The notes: generated by a model from the sequence alone, not told the origin. 64,000 nt of DNA from Nemertoderma westbladi (GCA_032718475.1 JAUCBJ010003374.1:1-64000), one strand, 5' to 3'; numbered from the stretch's first letter, positions 27,247 through 38,632 are shown. A program made the numbers and translations.

Positions 27247-28790
27247 AACTGATAAAATGGTGGAATGTACACTGTACTGACGTATAAGTGGATATACGAA
27301 CTGAGAAACTGGTGGAATGTACACTGTACTGACGTATAAGTGGAGATACGAATTGATAAAATGGTGGAATGTACACTGTACTGACGTATAAGTGGATATA
27401 CGAACTGAGAAAATGGTGGAATGTACACTGTACGGACGTATAAGTGGAGATACGAACTGAGAAAATGGTGGAATGTACACTGTACTGACGTATAAGTGGA
27501 TATACGAACTGAGAAACTGGTGGAATGTATACTGTACTGACGTATAAGTGGAGATACGAACTGATAAAATGGTGGAATGTACACTGTACTGACGTATAAG
27601 TGGATATACGAACTGAGAAACTGGTGGAATGTACACTGTACTGACGTATAAGTGGAGATACGAATTGATAAAATGGTGGAATGTACACTGTACTGACGTA
27701 TAAGTGGATATACGAACTGAGAAAATGGTGGAATGTACACTGTACTGACGTATAAGTGGATATACGAACTGAGAAAATGGTGGAATGTACACTGTACGGA
27801 CGTATAAGTGGAGATACGAACTGAGAAAATGGTGGAATGTATACTGTACTGACGTATAAGTGGATATACGAACTGAGAAAATGGTGTAATGTACACTGTA
27901 CTGACGTATAAGTGGAGATACGAACTGAGAAAATGGTGGAATGTACACTGTACTGACGTATAAGTGGATATACGAACTGAGAAAATGGTGGAATGTACAC
28001 TGTACTGACGTATAAGTGGAGATACGAACTGAGAAAATGGTGGAATGTACACTGTACGGACGTATAAGTGGAGATACGAACTGAGAAAATGGTGGAATGT
28101 ACACTGTACGGACGTATAAGTGGAGATACGAACTGAGAAAATGGTGGAATGTACACTGTACTGACGTATAAGTGGAGATACGAACTGAGAAAATGGTGGA
28201 ATGTACACTGTACGGACGTATAAGTGGAGATACGAACTGAGAAAATGGTGGAATGTACACTGTACTGACGTATAAGTGGATATACGAACTGAGAAAATGG
28301 TGGAATGTATACTGTACGGACGTATAAGTGGAGATACGAACTGAGAAAATGGTGGAATGTATACTGTACTGACGTATAAGTGGATATACGAACTGAGAAA
28401 ATGGTGTAATGTACACTGTACTGACGTATAAGTGGAGATACGAACTGAGAAAATGGTGGAATGTACACTGTACTGACGTATAAGTGGATATACGAACTGA
28501 GAAAATGGTGGAATGTACACTGTACTGACGTATAAGTGGAGATACGAACTGAGAAAATGGTGGAATGTACACTGTACGGACGTATAAGTGGAGATACGAA
28601 CTGAGAAAATGGTGGAATGTACACTGTACGGACGTATAAGTGGAGATACGAACTGAGAAAATGGTGGAATGTACACTGTACTGACGTATAAGTGGAGATA
28701 CGAACTGAGAAAATGGTGGAATGTATACTGTACGGACGTATAAGTGGAGATACGAACTGAGAAAATGGTGGAATGTACACTGTACTGACG
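27247..28790. repeat. further multi-unit satellite duplications (312 and 520 bp)
   Basis: GATAAAATGG plus AATTGATAAA marker units at 27247/27351 recur at 27559/27663, an offset of 312 bp or 6 units. A GATATAC...GTGTAATG unit at 27861 recurs at 28381 together with its neighbours, an offset of 520 bp or 10 units. These are separate, smaller expansion events near the right end of the array. Confidence 0.8.
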
Positions 28791-30170
28791 TATAAGTGGA
28801 TATACGAACTGAGAAAATGGTGGAATGTACACTGTACGGACGTATAAGTGGAGATACGAACTGAGAAAATGGTGGAATGTACACTGTACTGACGTATAAG
28901 TGGATATACGAACTGAGAAACTGGTGGAATGTATACTGTACTGACGTATAAGTGGAGATACGAACTGAGAAAATGGTGGAATGTACACTGTACTGACGTA
29001 TAAGTGGAGATACGAACTGAGAAAATGGTGGAATGTACACTGTACTGACGTATAAGTGGATATACGAACTGAGAAACTGGTGGAATGTATACTGTACTGA
29101 CGTATAAGTGGAGATACGAACTGATGAAATGGTGGAATGTACACTGTACTGACGTATAAGTGGATATACGAACTGAGAAACTGGTGGAATTTATACTGTA
29201 CTGACGTATAAGTGGAGATACGAACTGAGAAAATGGTGGAATGTACACTGTACTGACGTATAAGTGGAGATACGAACTGAGAAACTGGTGGAATGTACAC
29301 TGTACGGACGTATAAGTGGAGATACGAACTGAGAAAATGGTGGAATGTACACTGTACGGACGTATAAGTGGAGATACGAACTGAGAAAATGGTGGAATGT
29401 ACACTGTACTGACGTATAAGTGGAGATACGAACTGAGAAAATGGTGGAATGTACACTGTACTGACGTATAAGTGGAGATACGAACTGAGAAAATGGTGGA
29501 ATGTACACTGTACGGACGTATAAGTGGAGATACGAACTGAGAAAATGGTGGAATGTACACTGTACTGACGTATAAGTGGAGATACGAACTGAGAAAATGG
29601 TGGAATGTACACTGTACTGACGTATAAGTGGATATACGAACTGAGAAACTGGTGGAATGTACACTGTACTGACGTATAAGTGGAGATACGAACTGAGAAA
29701 ATGGTGGAATGTACACTGTACTGACGTATAAGTGGATATACGAACTGAGAAACTGGTGGAATGTATACTGTACGGACGTATAAGTGGAGATACGAACTGA
29801 GAAACTGGTGGAATGTACACTGTACGGACGTATAAGTGGAGATACGAACTGATAAAATGGTGGAATGTATACTGTACTGACGTATAAGTGGAGATACGAA
29901 CTGAGAAACTGGTGGAATGTACACTGTACGGACGTATAAGTGGAGATACGAACTGATAAAATGGTGGAATGTACACTGTACGGACAAAGTGGAGATGCAA
30001 ATAGTGAAAATGGTTACACTGGAGAGACAAATAACACAGACAGAAATATTGAGGGCACTTGATGGACCAACAAGTGGAAACACATACAGAGAAAATTGTG
30101 GACGCCGTTCGGACAAACAAGTCGAAACACAAATAGGTGAAACAAACAGAGAAAATGGTGGACACTAGAA

Positions 30171-32470
30171 TACTACTAGGATTGGCATGCTGCATTGCAG
30201 CTGCATTTTTAAGAATGCTGTGCCGGCTTGTCGACAAAAACGGAATGCTGCGCCGCCATAACTCCCTATCACCCATGACATTTGCTAGATCATCCGCATC
30301 TTCAAGGCCAGTGTCCTTTAAGGTGCGTCTCAAGAAAGTCATGGGCTGTCCACCATGCTTATTCACTCCATGAGGCTGCCAAAGTACAAGATTATGCACA
30401 GGCTGGTCCTCACGGCGAAAGCAATGTCCTGCAAAGCGGAGGCGATTTTGGTTCTAGTGTCAAGCTTGGGGGAACCAATGAGACACCTCCAATGTTATAT
30501 AGTGTCTGGTTGGAGATGTGTGCATTGTACTTGACACAATGAACCCGGCGTAGCATTCTTGTGAATGTACCATCCAGAGATTTGGTATCCTCAGCAGTTA
30601 GAGCCCAGCATGGACTCCCATAGAGGAGTACTGGAACTACTGCTGCTCTAAATAATCGGACCTTAAGTTTCCGATTAATTCTCGGTTACTTCCAAATCCT
30701 GGAAAACCTATTCAGGGCTGCCCATGCCCTTCCTTTACGTATTCGAAAGTCCTCACCTGACTTCCGGATCCATGATCCCAGGTAACAGAAGTCGTCCACA
30801 TGCTCAAGCATACCATCCTTTGAGCTTATGCTCATCCGATCAGAGACTTGCTGAGGACTTTCAAAGTTAACTGTCAAAATGTTGGTCTTTCTGGAGTTAA
30901 TAAAAAGACCAACACTAGAAGCAGCATGTTCTAATGAGCTGAGGAGTCGTTGGGCTCCCTCTAGTGATTCTGAGAGTACTCCTAAGTCATCAGCAAAGTC
31001 TAGATCAGTTAGGTACTTGGCAGGATTTCCTCGACTTCTGGAGCCAGTAGGTGGAGTTATCATCACCCCATCATCATTATGATGATCTAAGGACATGCGT
31101 AGAACATAGTCAACTACAATTATAATGAACAAGAATGGTGCAAGTGTGTCTCCCTGGAGGACGCCCCATAACACTTCAAATGGTTCTGTGTCACCGTCAA
31201 CAGTTGACACAAATGTTGTCGAACCATCGTATACTGATCTGATTGCTGCAATAATTTCATCAGGAATCCCATATAATGAAAGTATGCTGAACATACGTGA
31301 GCGAGAGACTGAATCAAAGGCCTTGAAGAAGTCAACAAAGATAACAGCCAGATGCCTGTCTTTCTTTTTTGATAACTCTTCAATTATCCTTCTAAGGGGC
31401 AAAATGGGCTCCATGGTCCCACGACCTTTACGGAACCCATTCTGATTTCCACGGAGCAGTCTCTCAATGGGATCCCTGATGCGATTTAATAGAATTCTAT
31501 TGTATAGCTTTGCAGCAATCGAGATCAATGAGATTCCCCGAAAAGGACCATAGAGTGTTAGGTTGCCTTTCTTGGGAACTGGCACCAACTTATTTGTTTT
31601 CATTTCTTGTGGGACTCTTGTTGTTCGGTACATGTCTACTATGATGGGATAGATGAGCTTTAAACACTCAGGTATTTTAAAGACCTCAGGGGGAACACCA
31701 TCTACTCCACTGGCACGATTGGTCTTAATGCTCTTTGCAGCAGCCTTCACTTCTGCAAAGGAGATATCGCCAATGGGAATATCTGGGAGTACAGACTCAG
31801 ACACTTTTACTTCTATAAAGTTATCAGGCAATACCCTGTCATTATTGAGGAGCTTTTCAAAGTGGGCCTTCCAACCGTTGAGGCGATCGGCTGGTGATTC
31901 AGCCTTAACCTTGGTGGTTGGTTGGCTTTTCCGACCAGTAAGCAAGTTGATCGATTTCCATGCCTGGGATGATTGCCTGCTGTCGTCAGCATCATTGATG
32001 GCATCAACCTGTTGGTTTATTAGCTCCTGTAGATTAACAGAGTACTGCCTGTTCAGGGACCTAGATGCAGCCTTAACTGCATTCTTGGCCGCTGTAGTCT
32101 GTTTGAGTCGGGACTCTTTCTGCGCCTTATATAGGTCATTTCGGCACTTCTGCATTTTGTTGTCAGTCCAGGGGGCCCTTTTCCTGTTTCGAGGGTATAC
32201 AGGAACTGTTTCTGCAGCTGCTAACTTAACTGCTTCTGTGAAGGCAGTATAGCCCTCACAGTGATCTGCCGCCTCAGAGGCAAGAACCTCATACCTGTTG
32301 CTCAGCTGTAGTGAGAAGCTGGATCTCACACTTGGCTGGTGCAACAGAGAGGACCAGTCATGCCGGGGTTGGGGGTGCTTTTTTGCCGAGTCAGCTCTCG
32401 GGGCAAATACCACACCCTGGTTTGCCATTCCACAGGGTAGGTGTCGCAGTGTAGTCGGATATGAAGCCCA
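30171..32470 (-). mobile_element. family A non-LTR retrotransposon, 5'-truncated copy A1
   Basis: This minus-strand element abuts the right edge of the 52-bp satellite. It has a linker, a complete reverse transcriptase region, and a C-terminal tail with an LW-x-PHG motif (the LWQPHGVNKHG stretch at 30330-30400). No endonuclease domain is present upstream, so the copy is 5'-truncated. The reading frame is interrupted once by a stop at about 30686 and again by a frameshift near 30450. Four further fragments of the family lie at 44725, 47044, 52255 and 57848. All 3' fragments stop near the same CAGCATTCTTAA stretch, which argues for a shared 3' end. The clade is not assigned. Confidence 0.85.
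30686..32428 (-). CDS. reverse transcriptase ORF of family A retrotransposon (580 codons)
   Basis: The ORF encodes an RNA-directed DNA polymerase that would copy the element's own RNA at a nicked target. Residues 1-190 are a linker with the PWTDNK region. The RT region starts near residue 238 (ASGVDGVPPEVFK). Motif A is FVDFFKAFD at 364-372, motif B is QGDTLAPFLF at 425-434, and the catalytic motif C is DLDFADD at 475-481. A thumb-like YLGSWI follows at about 549-554. The frame stops at WK, but homologous coding continues past the stop to about 30180, so the protein is truncated. The Met used as start is internal to the original ORF. Since the endonuclease is missing, this copy is unlikely to move on its own, although all RT catalytic aspartates are kept. 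Confidence 0.85.
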   Translation of the reverse strand: MANQGVVFAPRADSAKKHPQPRHDWSSLLHQPSVRSSFSLQLSNRYEVLASEAADHCEGYTAFTEAVKLAAAETVPVYPRNRKRAPWTDNKMQKCRNDLYKAQKESRLKQTTAAKNAVKAASRSLNRQYSVNLQELINQQVDAINDADDSRQSSQAWKSINLLTGRKSQPTTKVKAESPADRLNGWKAHFEKLLNNDRVLPDNFIEVKVSESVLPDIPIGDISFAEVKAAAKSIKTNRASGVDGVPPEVFKIPECLKLIYPIIVDMYRTTRVPQEMKTNKLVPVPKKGNLTLYGPFRGISLISIAAKLYNRILLNRIRDPIERLLRGNQNGFRKGRGTMEPILPLRRIIEELSKKKDRHLAVIFVDFFKAFDSVSRSRMFSILSLYGIPDEIIAAIRSVYDGSTTFVSTVDGDTEPFEVLWGVLQGDTLAPFLFIIIVVDYVLRMSLDHHNDDGVMITPPTGSRSRGNPAKYLTDLDFADDLGVLSESLEGAQRLLSSLEHAASSVGLFINSRKTNILTVNFESPQQVSDRMSISSKDGMLEHVDDFCYLGSWIRKSGEDFRIRKGRAWAALNRFSRIWK

Positions 32471-32509
32471 TCACCCATATCTACTCTGGCGCACATGAAT
32501 TCGCCTAGG

Positions 32510-32586
32510 ATAATTCTTCTAGATAATTCTGCTTCTAGATAATTCTGCTTCTAGATAATTCTGCTTCTAGATAATTCTGCTTCTAC
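32510..32586. repeat. 16-bp tandem repeat
   Basis: About 4.5 copies of TTCTAGATAATTCTGC lie just beyond the 5' break of retrotransposon copy A1. Confidence 0.9.
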
Positions 32587-32589
32587 TGG

Positions 32590-33574
32590 ACGAATTTTCT
32601 GGCAATAAAGTTTATTTTTATTCTTAAATTGTAAGAAATCTTGGAACCCACATTTAAACAACCTACACATTTTATGAACGTGTTTATAGAACATTTTTTT
32701 TTGAGTCACCAACCCTATTGCACTCAGTAAAATAACTAAATAACTATTATTTCAATGTCAAATGGTATAGTATTATTATATATTTCCTGAAAGAGCATTA
32801 AATTAATACAAAAATGCACAAAATATGTATCCCTGGGATAAAGCTAGGGAGAGGGAAATCAACAAACATGTTTTTTGTTATAAATGTCGAAAATTGTCCC
32901 TTACTAAAATTGAGTTTATAACTAATATTCTACAAAATTGTGTCCATCAATCTACTTTTATAAGAATTTGAAATTATTCAGCTTGATTACAAAAAAACAT
33001 GATCGCCTTTCAATCAGATCAATCTACAGTAGTATTTATTAAAGCCATCAAAGTAAAGTAGGTATGTTAAACCATAAATGTCCATGAAAGAATTAAGATT
33101 TGTCTATGAGGGTCTTCGCCACCGGAGCCATATACGTCATTCCGGTATATCCGGTGTTTAAACATAAATATGAAATTAATAAAACATCATAATCTATCAT
33201 TATTTAAACATAAATGTCCATGTCTGTAACCAAACATAAAGCGTTTTTTTAAAATAAAAGTTTAGGTCTTTTCAATAAATAAGAAGGAATTGTGGATTCC
33301 CAATGGAAATGCGCTACACTTGATATACAACAACCATCTCTTCATAATATGAGTATGGTGTGCAATAAGGTCTAAAATGCGTACCATAAAATGTCCCATG
33401 CCTGTATCCCCCTGCAACAGGTCCCAGGTTACAGGTAAGTTACAGGGGGGACTGTCCTTGCCTGTGACTATGGAAAGTTTCATTGCAGCTATGTAGAAAT
33501 CAGCGGGAATTATTATCAATTAATTTCTGAACTTTTTTCTTCATGTAGAAGAAATCAGCGGGATATTATTATCA
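32590..33574. other. AT-rich spacer, no gene seen
   Basis: No domain-bearing ORF is present. 'Cataaatgtccatg' occurs twice (around 33074 and 33206), and CAGCGGGA-TATTATTATCAA is duplicated near 33501 and 33558. The 85-codon minus-strand frame at 33262-33519 has no recognisable similarity. Confidence 0.5.
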
Positions 33575-33719
33575 AATAATTGTTAGCCCCCATTGGTCCT
33601 GCATCTTTTCGCGAGTAAGTAGTCATGAGGCGGGTCAATAAAGTCCGTACCAATCTTGCTTCTCTCCCAGACCTGCAAGACTCCCAAATGGAGACCGCCC
33701 TTCTCCGCTCTTGCTTATA

Positions 33720-33736
33720 CCCCCCCCCCCCCCCCC
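33720..33736. repeat. poly-C tract
   Basis: A pure C run of about 16-17 bases lies in the 3' region of retrotransposon B. It is one of about ten such G/C homopolymers in the window. Confidence 0.9.
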
Positions 33737-34121
33737 TAATGTTGTCTTTGCCCTGCAATATTTCCCACCACTACCCCTGGAAACTAGTCATCCACTCAGT
33801 TTGACCTCCTCATGCGTGATGCCTTATCTGACCTAAGGTCCGAGGTGCCCTCTCCGACTGATCGTATTACAAGGCTTGCCTTCCGACATCCTTGGGAAGG
33901 ATCGCCTTACCCAAGGCAACTTCCCATGCCCCCGGTTCTGTCTGCTTAATCTAGGTCAGGTCAGGTCAGGTATTCTAGGTCATTGATCAAGAAAACTTGC
34001 CACCTCCATGCAGCATAAAGGAGGTGCCACCTGTAGCTGCATAGACCCTCTTACTAGGGCAAATCTGGTCCTGTAACTAGGACCCCCATCGTTCTGGGAT
34101 AAGGACGCCGTTGGTCCTGGA

Positions 34122-36778
34122 TTAAGGACCCATATACTTGGCTGCAGGGGTATATGGCCTGGCCAGGCAAATGGTCGAGCGAACTCTGACAGTGGAAATG
34201 AGATCCTTCCAGGCCCCCCGACTCTCCATAGTTATCGCAATTTCGTTTTTCCCAAGTTCAGTATCCCTTTCAAGTTCATCTATATATGTTATGGCCGATC
34301 GTCCACGACTACGCTTTCCATGAGTTGGTTGCCAGAGACGTAGATCTGGTATGACCCCGTCTTTACTTCGCCAGCAGTGCCCACTGAATCTTAATCTGCG
34401 TTCACGGAGGGTGGTTGATACAGGTGGTATTGTACCATAAAGCTCGGCGTTTGTTATGTGTTGTCTCCAGCTGATGTTTAGGGCTGCCCTCAGTAGTCTT
34501 GTGTAGCAACCATCAATTCGTTGTTCAAGTGATTTAGTCAGTGTCCAGGTCTGACCCCCGTATAAAAATACACTTTCCACTGTGGCTTGAAAGAACTTAG
34601 TCTTCAGGTGCCGTGCCTGGAGAGATCTGATTTCCAGATGGTATCCATTTTTGATAGAGCTACCCAAGCCTTTGCTTTCCTAACTTCTATGTCCTTTTTG
34701 CTACTCTCTATCCATGATCCAAGGTACTGGAAGTCGTCAACCTTCCTTAGTTGATTATTATCAATGGTTGTCAAGTCCATCAACATTAAAGGTCATGAAT
34801 TCGGTCTTGGTAGCATTTATATGCAATCCAACCTCCTTAGCAGCCCTCTCCACTTTATTTAGTAGAAGCTGTGCATCTGCTAGCGTATTAGAGAGCTGGG
34901 CGATGTCATCGGCAAAGTCGGTGTCTGTGACTGTAGTTGACGGATATCTACTACTTCTGCGTTCTTGAAATGTGAATCCCAGATCTTCACTCTTTGTGGC
35001 CGTCCTCATTGCGTAATCCAGCACAATTACAAATACTAATGGTGCTAATGTGTCACCTTGCAGTACGCCAGCCAGGATTGAGAAAAACTCAGTTTCACCA
35101 TCTGGTGAGAGTACCTGCGCCTCTGTGTCACAATATAACAATCCAATGCCAGCAACAATTACTTCTGGTATTCCATAAGCTCTTAAGGGGGGGGTAGCGC
35201 ATTTTCTGACCAAAAAGTCGAATTTTTGAAACATATCCTATCTGATGCAGAATTTCATGCTGAATCCAAATATGTAAACCGTTTTCCCATATCTTGCTTA
35301 GGTTTCGAGATATCTGGGATAGAAGATACTGGCTCCGATATATCGCGATATCGGTAAAGGCGATGAAGTTTGGGGTTTGCATTCAATTTCTGCATATTTC
35401 TGTGCTCAGTGGTGCTAATTGGATGTCTCCATGAGAAAGAGCACAAAATTTTAAATGAGAAGGTATTTGTTTATGATTATTGGACCTACTGATCAGTTTA
35501 TAATACAACTTCAAGTCTCCGGAATGAAGACGGGACTCGAATAAGCGACTCTGCGGTCTTTGCGGGATTACACGGAATAGACTTATCGGTAATCGGAGAT
35601 CTACAAAATGTATAATCTCCAGTTCTAGTGGTCGTACGAAGTTCGTTTTAGGCTCATTCGAAAGCTTTTTTCTCAGAGACCAAAGTTACCATTTGGTTTG
35701 GCAAACTCTTGAAAGCTGCCTGAGCAATCATAACTTGAACAAAATTTGCAAGGCATATTTTACCCAAATTCATGTTATGTTGCTGTACAACCATTTTGTC
35801 TTAAATCAAATGGTAACTTTGTTCTCTAAGAAAATAGCTTTCGAATGAGCCTAAAACGAACTTCGTACGACCACTAGAACTGGAGATTATACATTTTGAA
35901 GATCTCCGATGACCGATAAGTCTATTCCGTGTAATCGCGCAAAGACTGCGGAGTCGCTTTTTCGAGTCCAGTCTTCATTCCGGAGACTTGAAGTTGTCTT
36001 ATAAACTGATCAGTAGGTCCAATAATCATAAAAAAATACCTTCTCAATTAAAATTTTGTGCTCTTTCTCGTGGAGACATCCAATTGGCACCACTGGTCAC
36101 ATAAATTTGCAGAAATTGAATGCAAACCCCGAACTTCATCGACTTTACCGATATCGCGATATATCGGAGCTAGTATCTTCTATCCAAGATATCTCGAAAA
36201 CTAAGCAAGATATCGGAAAACGGTTTCCATATTTGGATTCAACATGAAATTCTGCATCAGATAGGATATGTTTCAAAAATTCGTCTTTTTGGTCAGAAAA
36301 TGCGCTACCCCCCCCTTAAGATTTCAAGCATTTTACCTCTATGGATGGAGTCGAATGCCTTCTTGATGTCCACAAAAGTCATGACTGCGGGGAGATTCTT
36401 TGACTTAATTCCTTCAATCAGTCTCCGTAGTGCAAGTATCTGAGCTATTGTTGATCTACTTGGTCGAAATCCGGCTTGCCAACATTGCTTGCCAACTTGC
36501 CAAATACAGCTTGCCAACAAATTGTTACTATCAATAATAAGAAATCCGTTTTGGCTCTTACGCAGTAGTTTCTCTATGTGAGGCCTAATCCTATATAGAA
36601 TCAATTTATTGTATATTTTGGCAGCTACCACAAGCAGACAGATCCCACGATAGTTTGTTGGTATGCCGAGGTCTCCTTTCTTGGGGAGAGGCTTTAGTTG
36701 ACCTTTAGTCCAAATTGGTGGTGGCTTTTCCCCTTTTAACATCCGGTTGCAAACATTCAATAATGGTCTGTTTAGCAC
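34122..36778 (-). pseudogene. reverse transcriptase part of retrotransposon B, disrupted
   Basis: RT fragments are read on the minus strand. Residues around LPKKGDLGIPTNYRGI and FVDIKKAFDS (motif A) lie in 36305-36778. GVLQGDTLAP (motif B) and DTDFADD (motif C) lie in 34761-35234. YLGSWI and the C-terminal RRLRFSGHCW...LW-P-HG tail lie in 34122-34786. The piece from AYGIPEV onward is separated from motif A by the palindromic insert at 35187-36315. Within motif 2 there is also a ~60-bp insertion built from repeated CTTGCCAAC (36470-36525). Frameshifts near 34780 and 34660 break the tail. The gene is dead as it stands, although the catalytic aspartates survive. Confidence 0.8.
35183..36319. mobile_element. 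TTAA-flanked palindromic (foldback) DNA element
   Basis: The body 35187-36315 (1,129 bp) is bounded by TTAA on both sides (35183-35186 and 36316-36319). It consists of two inverted arms of about 510 bp at roughly 90 percent identity, joined by a ~105-bp spacer (35699-35802). The ends are G7-8 TAGCGCATTTTCTGACC. It interrupts the RT gene of retrotransposon B. Dropping the insert and one TTAA brings the two RT parts back into the same frame, as expected for a 4-bp target duplication. TTAA targets are typical of piggyBac and Kolobok elements, and a G-rich terminus fits Kolobok better. The short MCSFSWRHPI frames in both arms are mirror images and probably not genes. Confidence 0.9.
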
Positions 36779-37433
36779 TCCGGTTTTCCATACCTCCGCT
36801 GGGATTTAATCTAATCCACTCGCTTTATTATTGGACATGCTTTTAATGCTTCTTTGGAGTTCGGCAGGTGTGAAGTCCCCTGTTTCTATAGGTAGTGTCT
36901 TGTCATATATATTCCTTGTAGGGCTGACCTCGATGTTTGGTGGCTGCCCAAGCAAGTTGCTGAAGTGATTTTTCCACTTCCCAACACGTTCTTTAGGACT
37001 ATCGGCTTTGAGGCGCCCCTTTGCACAACTTTTCCGACCAGATACCTCATTTACAGTTTGCTGTATTGTTGCTGTATGTGAGCAGTTGTAATTGCTTCAG
37101 TTTTATCCTGTATGTACTTTTCCTGGCTGATGTTTTAGGCCTATTTAAGATCGTCCTTAGCTTTCTCTTCTCAACCTTGTTAATGTTTTCGGTTGTTGGT
37201 TGTTCGGTTTTAACTTTGTATGCTATCTTAAGATCTTCTCTCTTACAAGTAACCTCAGAGTTTTGCCATGGCACATACTATTTTCGTTTGGTTTTCTGGG
37301 GGATATGCCTCTTAGCTGATTCCTTGTGGGCTGTAATTATATTCTATCTGGTATATTGAATCGGTGGATTGGTCTTCACCCATTGACTGAAGTGCTTCAA
37401 AGCGATTTTGAACTTCTACTGTGTAAGCATCCT

Positions 37434-38632
37434 TTACAGCATTGTCAGTTTCTCCCAGTCATAGTTGATTTGCTTGCTTATCCTGGGTTTGCCGGCTCTC
37501 AAACTGAGTCTGATCTCTGCAGTCACAATTCTATGGTCCGAACCAATTAGGTTGAACGAGCTGTATGCCTCGCAGTTGATCATGCTGTTTCTCCACTTTT
37601 TGTTTATAAGGATGTAATCCAGTTGTGCTTTGGTTCCATTATGGTATTGAAAGGTCCATCGCTTCCCCTTACTCTTTTCGAATGTGTTGTTTGTTGGTAT
37701 CAATTCACATTCTTCCATTAGGTCTAAAAGTAAGTACCCATTTCTGTTAGAACTGGTGTTATAGGTGTAACCCTTGATGTCTTTTGGGCCAATTTGCGCA
37801 TTCAGGTCACCAGCAATGACTTTAAAAACATTGTGTTTCGGAATGTACTTTATAAGTCCAGTCAGTTCTTCATAAAACTCATAAAACTTAATAAAATATA
37901 CATCACAACCCCCTGTTAGTCAGTATGTCGGTACATTCAATTACTTCATAAAACTTGACTGCTTGTTCTGGCTCTGAGGCATTGGTTGGACTGTAGCAAC
38001 ATATAACTGTTGCCTTGGGATTCCCATCAAATGTTGCGATCATAACCCTGGAATTTATAGATTCGATGTTGTTTAGGATCTTAAGTGCAAATGGGCTTAT
38101 CAGAATTCCTACTCCACCAATTGATGCATTGGCCGAGTTTCTTACTGCTGAGCTTGTTACTAACGTCCATCCATTTCCAATGTCATTGTACTTCCTGGCA
38201 GTATCTCCATGACAAATCCGATGTTCTTGGATGCAGATGATGTCGATGTTATATTCCATTGCCAGAGCGACCATGTCACCCTGTTTGGTATGTGCTTTCA
38301 GCGTGCGTGCGTTCATTGTAGCAATCTTTAGTGTCTTTTTACATTTCAACAGGTTGGTTCTTCTTTCTTCTCTGTCTTCTGTTCCAGTAGACAATTTATC
38401 GACCCCAGCCTGGTGTACCACTGAGGGACGTGGTCCTTGTTGACCCGGGCGACGACCGTGCCGGTATTTCTCCTGGAGGGTTCTCATACTCATATCTTTC
38501 AGTTGCGAGAGTAAACCGCTTGTGGTCGCAACTCCTACAAGCGTCTTCGCAGTAGTTCGCCGTTGGTTGATTACCTTCCGCCGACCTTGTCAGCATGTAT
38601 AGCAGTTGGTTGATTACCTTCCGCCTATCCAT
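37434..38632 (-). pseudogene. APE-type endonuclease part of retrotransposon B
   Basis: This would nick target DNA to prime reverse transcription. In order, the minus strand reads KTLKIATMNARTL (domain start), IICIQEHR with the catalytic Glu, GGVGILIS and VICCYSPTNA. After a frame change near 37905 it reads AGDLNAQIG, then QLDYILI and GSDHRIV with the catalytic His. These are the conserved motifs of exonuclease-endonuclease-phosphatase domains of non-LTR elements. About 50 bp of extra sequence near 37880-37930 duplicates FYE-coding sequence and breaks the frame. The product would be non-functional. Confidence 0.8.

Larger units (their letters stand above)
5390..30170. repeat. 52-bp satellite array, ~24.6 kb (about 470 units)
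   Basis: The unit (tactgacgtataagtggaga + tacgaactgagaaaatggtg + gaatgtacactg) repeats head to tail from about 5464 to 29988. Degenerate edge units extend to about 5390 and 30170. Common variant sites are TACTGACG/TACGGACG, GGAG/GGAT, GTGG/GTGT, TACACT/TATACT, GAGA/GATA and AAAATGG/AAACTGG. Length variants lack 2-3 bases after GAACTGA (for example near 14430 and 18585) or carry an extra CTG (22064, 22483, 22746, 24670). Each unit contains the near-palindrome GTACACTGTAC. The minus strand is stop-free in all three frames because 52 is not a multiple of 3 and the antisense unit lacks stops, so the ~8,000-codon frames are not treated as genes. Confidence 0.98.

Noticed and set aside
5464-29988. 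CRISPR-like array
   Set aside because: Units are contiguous 52-mers without unique spacers, in an animal genome context.
5270-30116. Three overlapping minus-strand frames of about 7,800-8,200 codons
   Set aside because: They read a 52-bp satellite in three frames. All give the same 52-residue period, with no start context, domain or codon bias. They follow from unit length and absence of antisense stops.
29191-30399. 402-codon frame joining the retrotransposon tail to satellite peptide
   Set aside because: This is chance read-through from the family A 3' end into the stop-free antisense satellite, not a fusion gene.
31653-32252. 199-codon plus-strand frame
   Set aside because: It is the antisense shadow of the family A RT ORF.
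35255-36247. MCSFSWRHPI frames in both arms of the palindrome as a conserved gene
   Set aside because: They are the same sequence in mirror image. Similarity follows from the inverted repeat, not from protein selection.
37021-37359. 112-codon plus-strand frame with hydrophobic segments
   Set aside because: It is antisense to the linker region of retrotransposon B, whose minus-strand coding sense is better supported.
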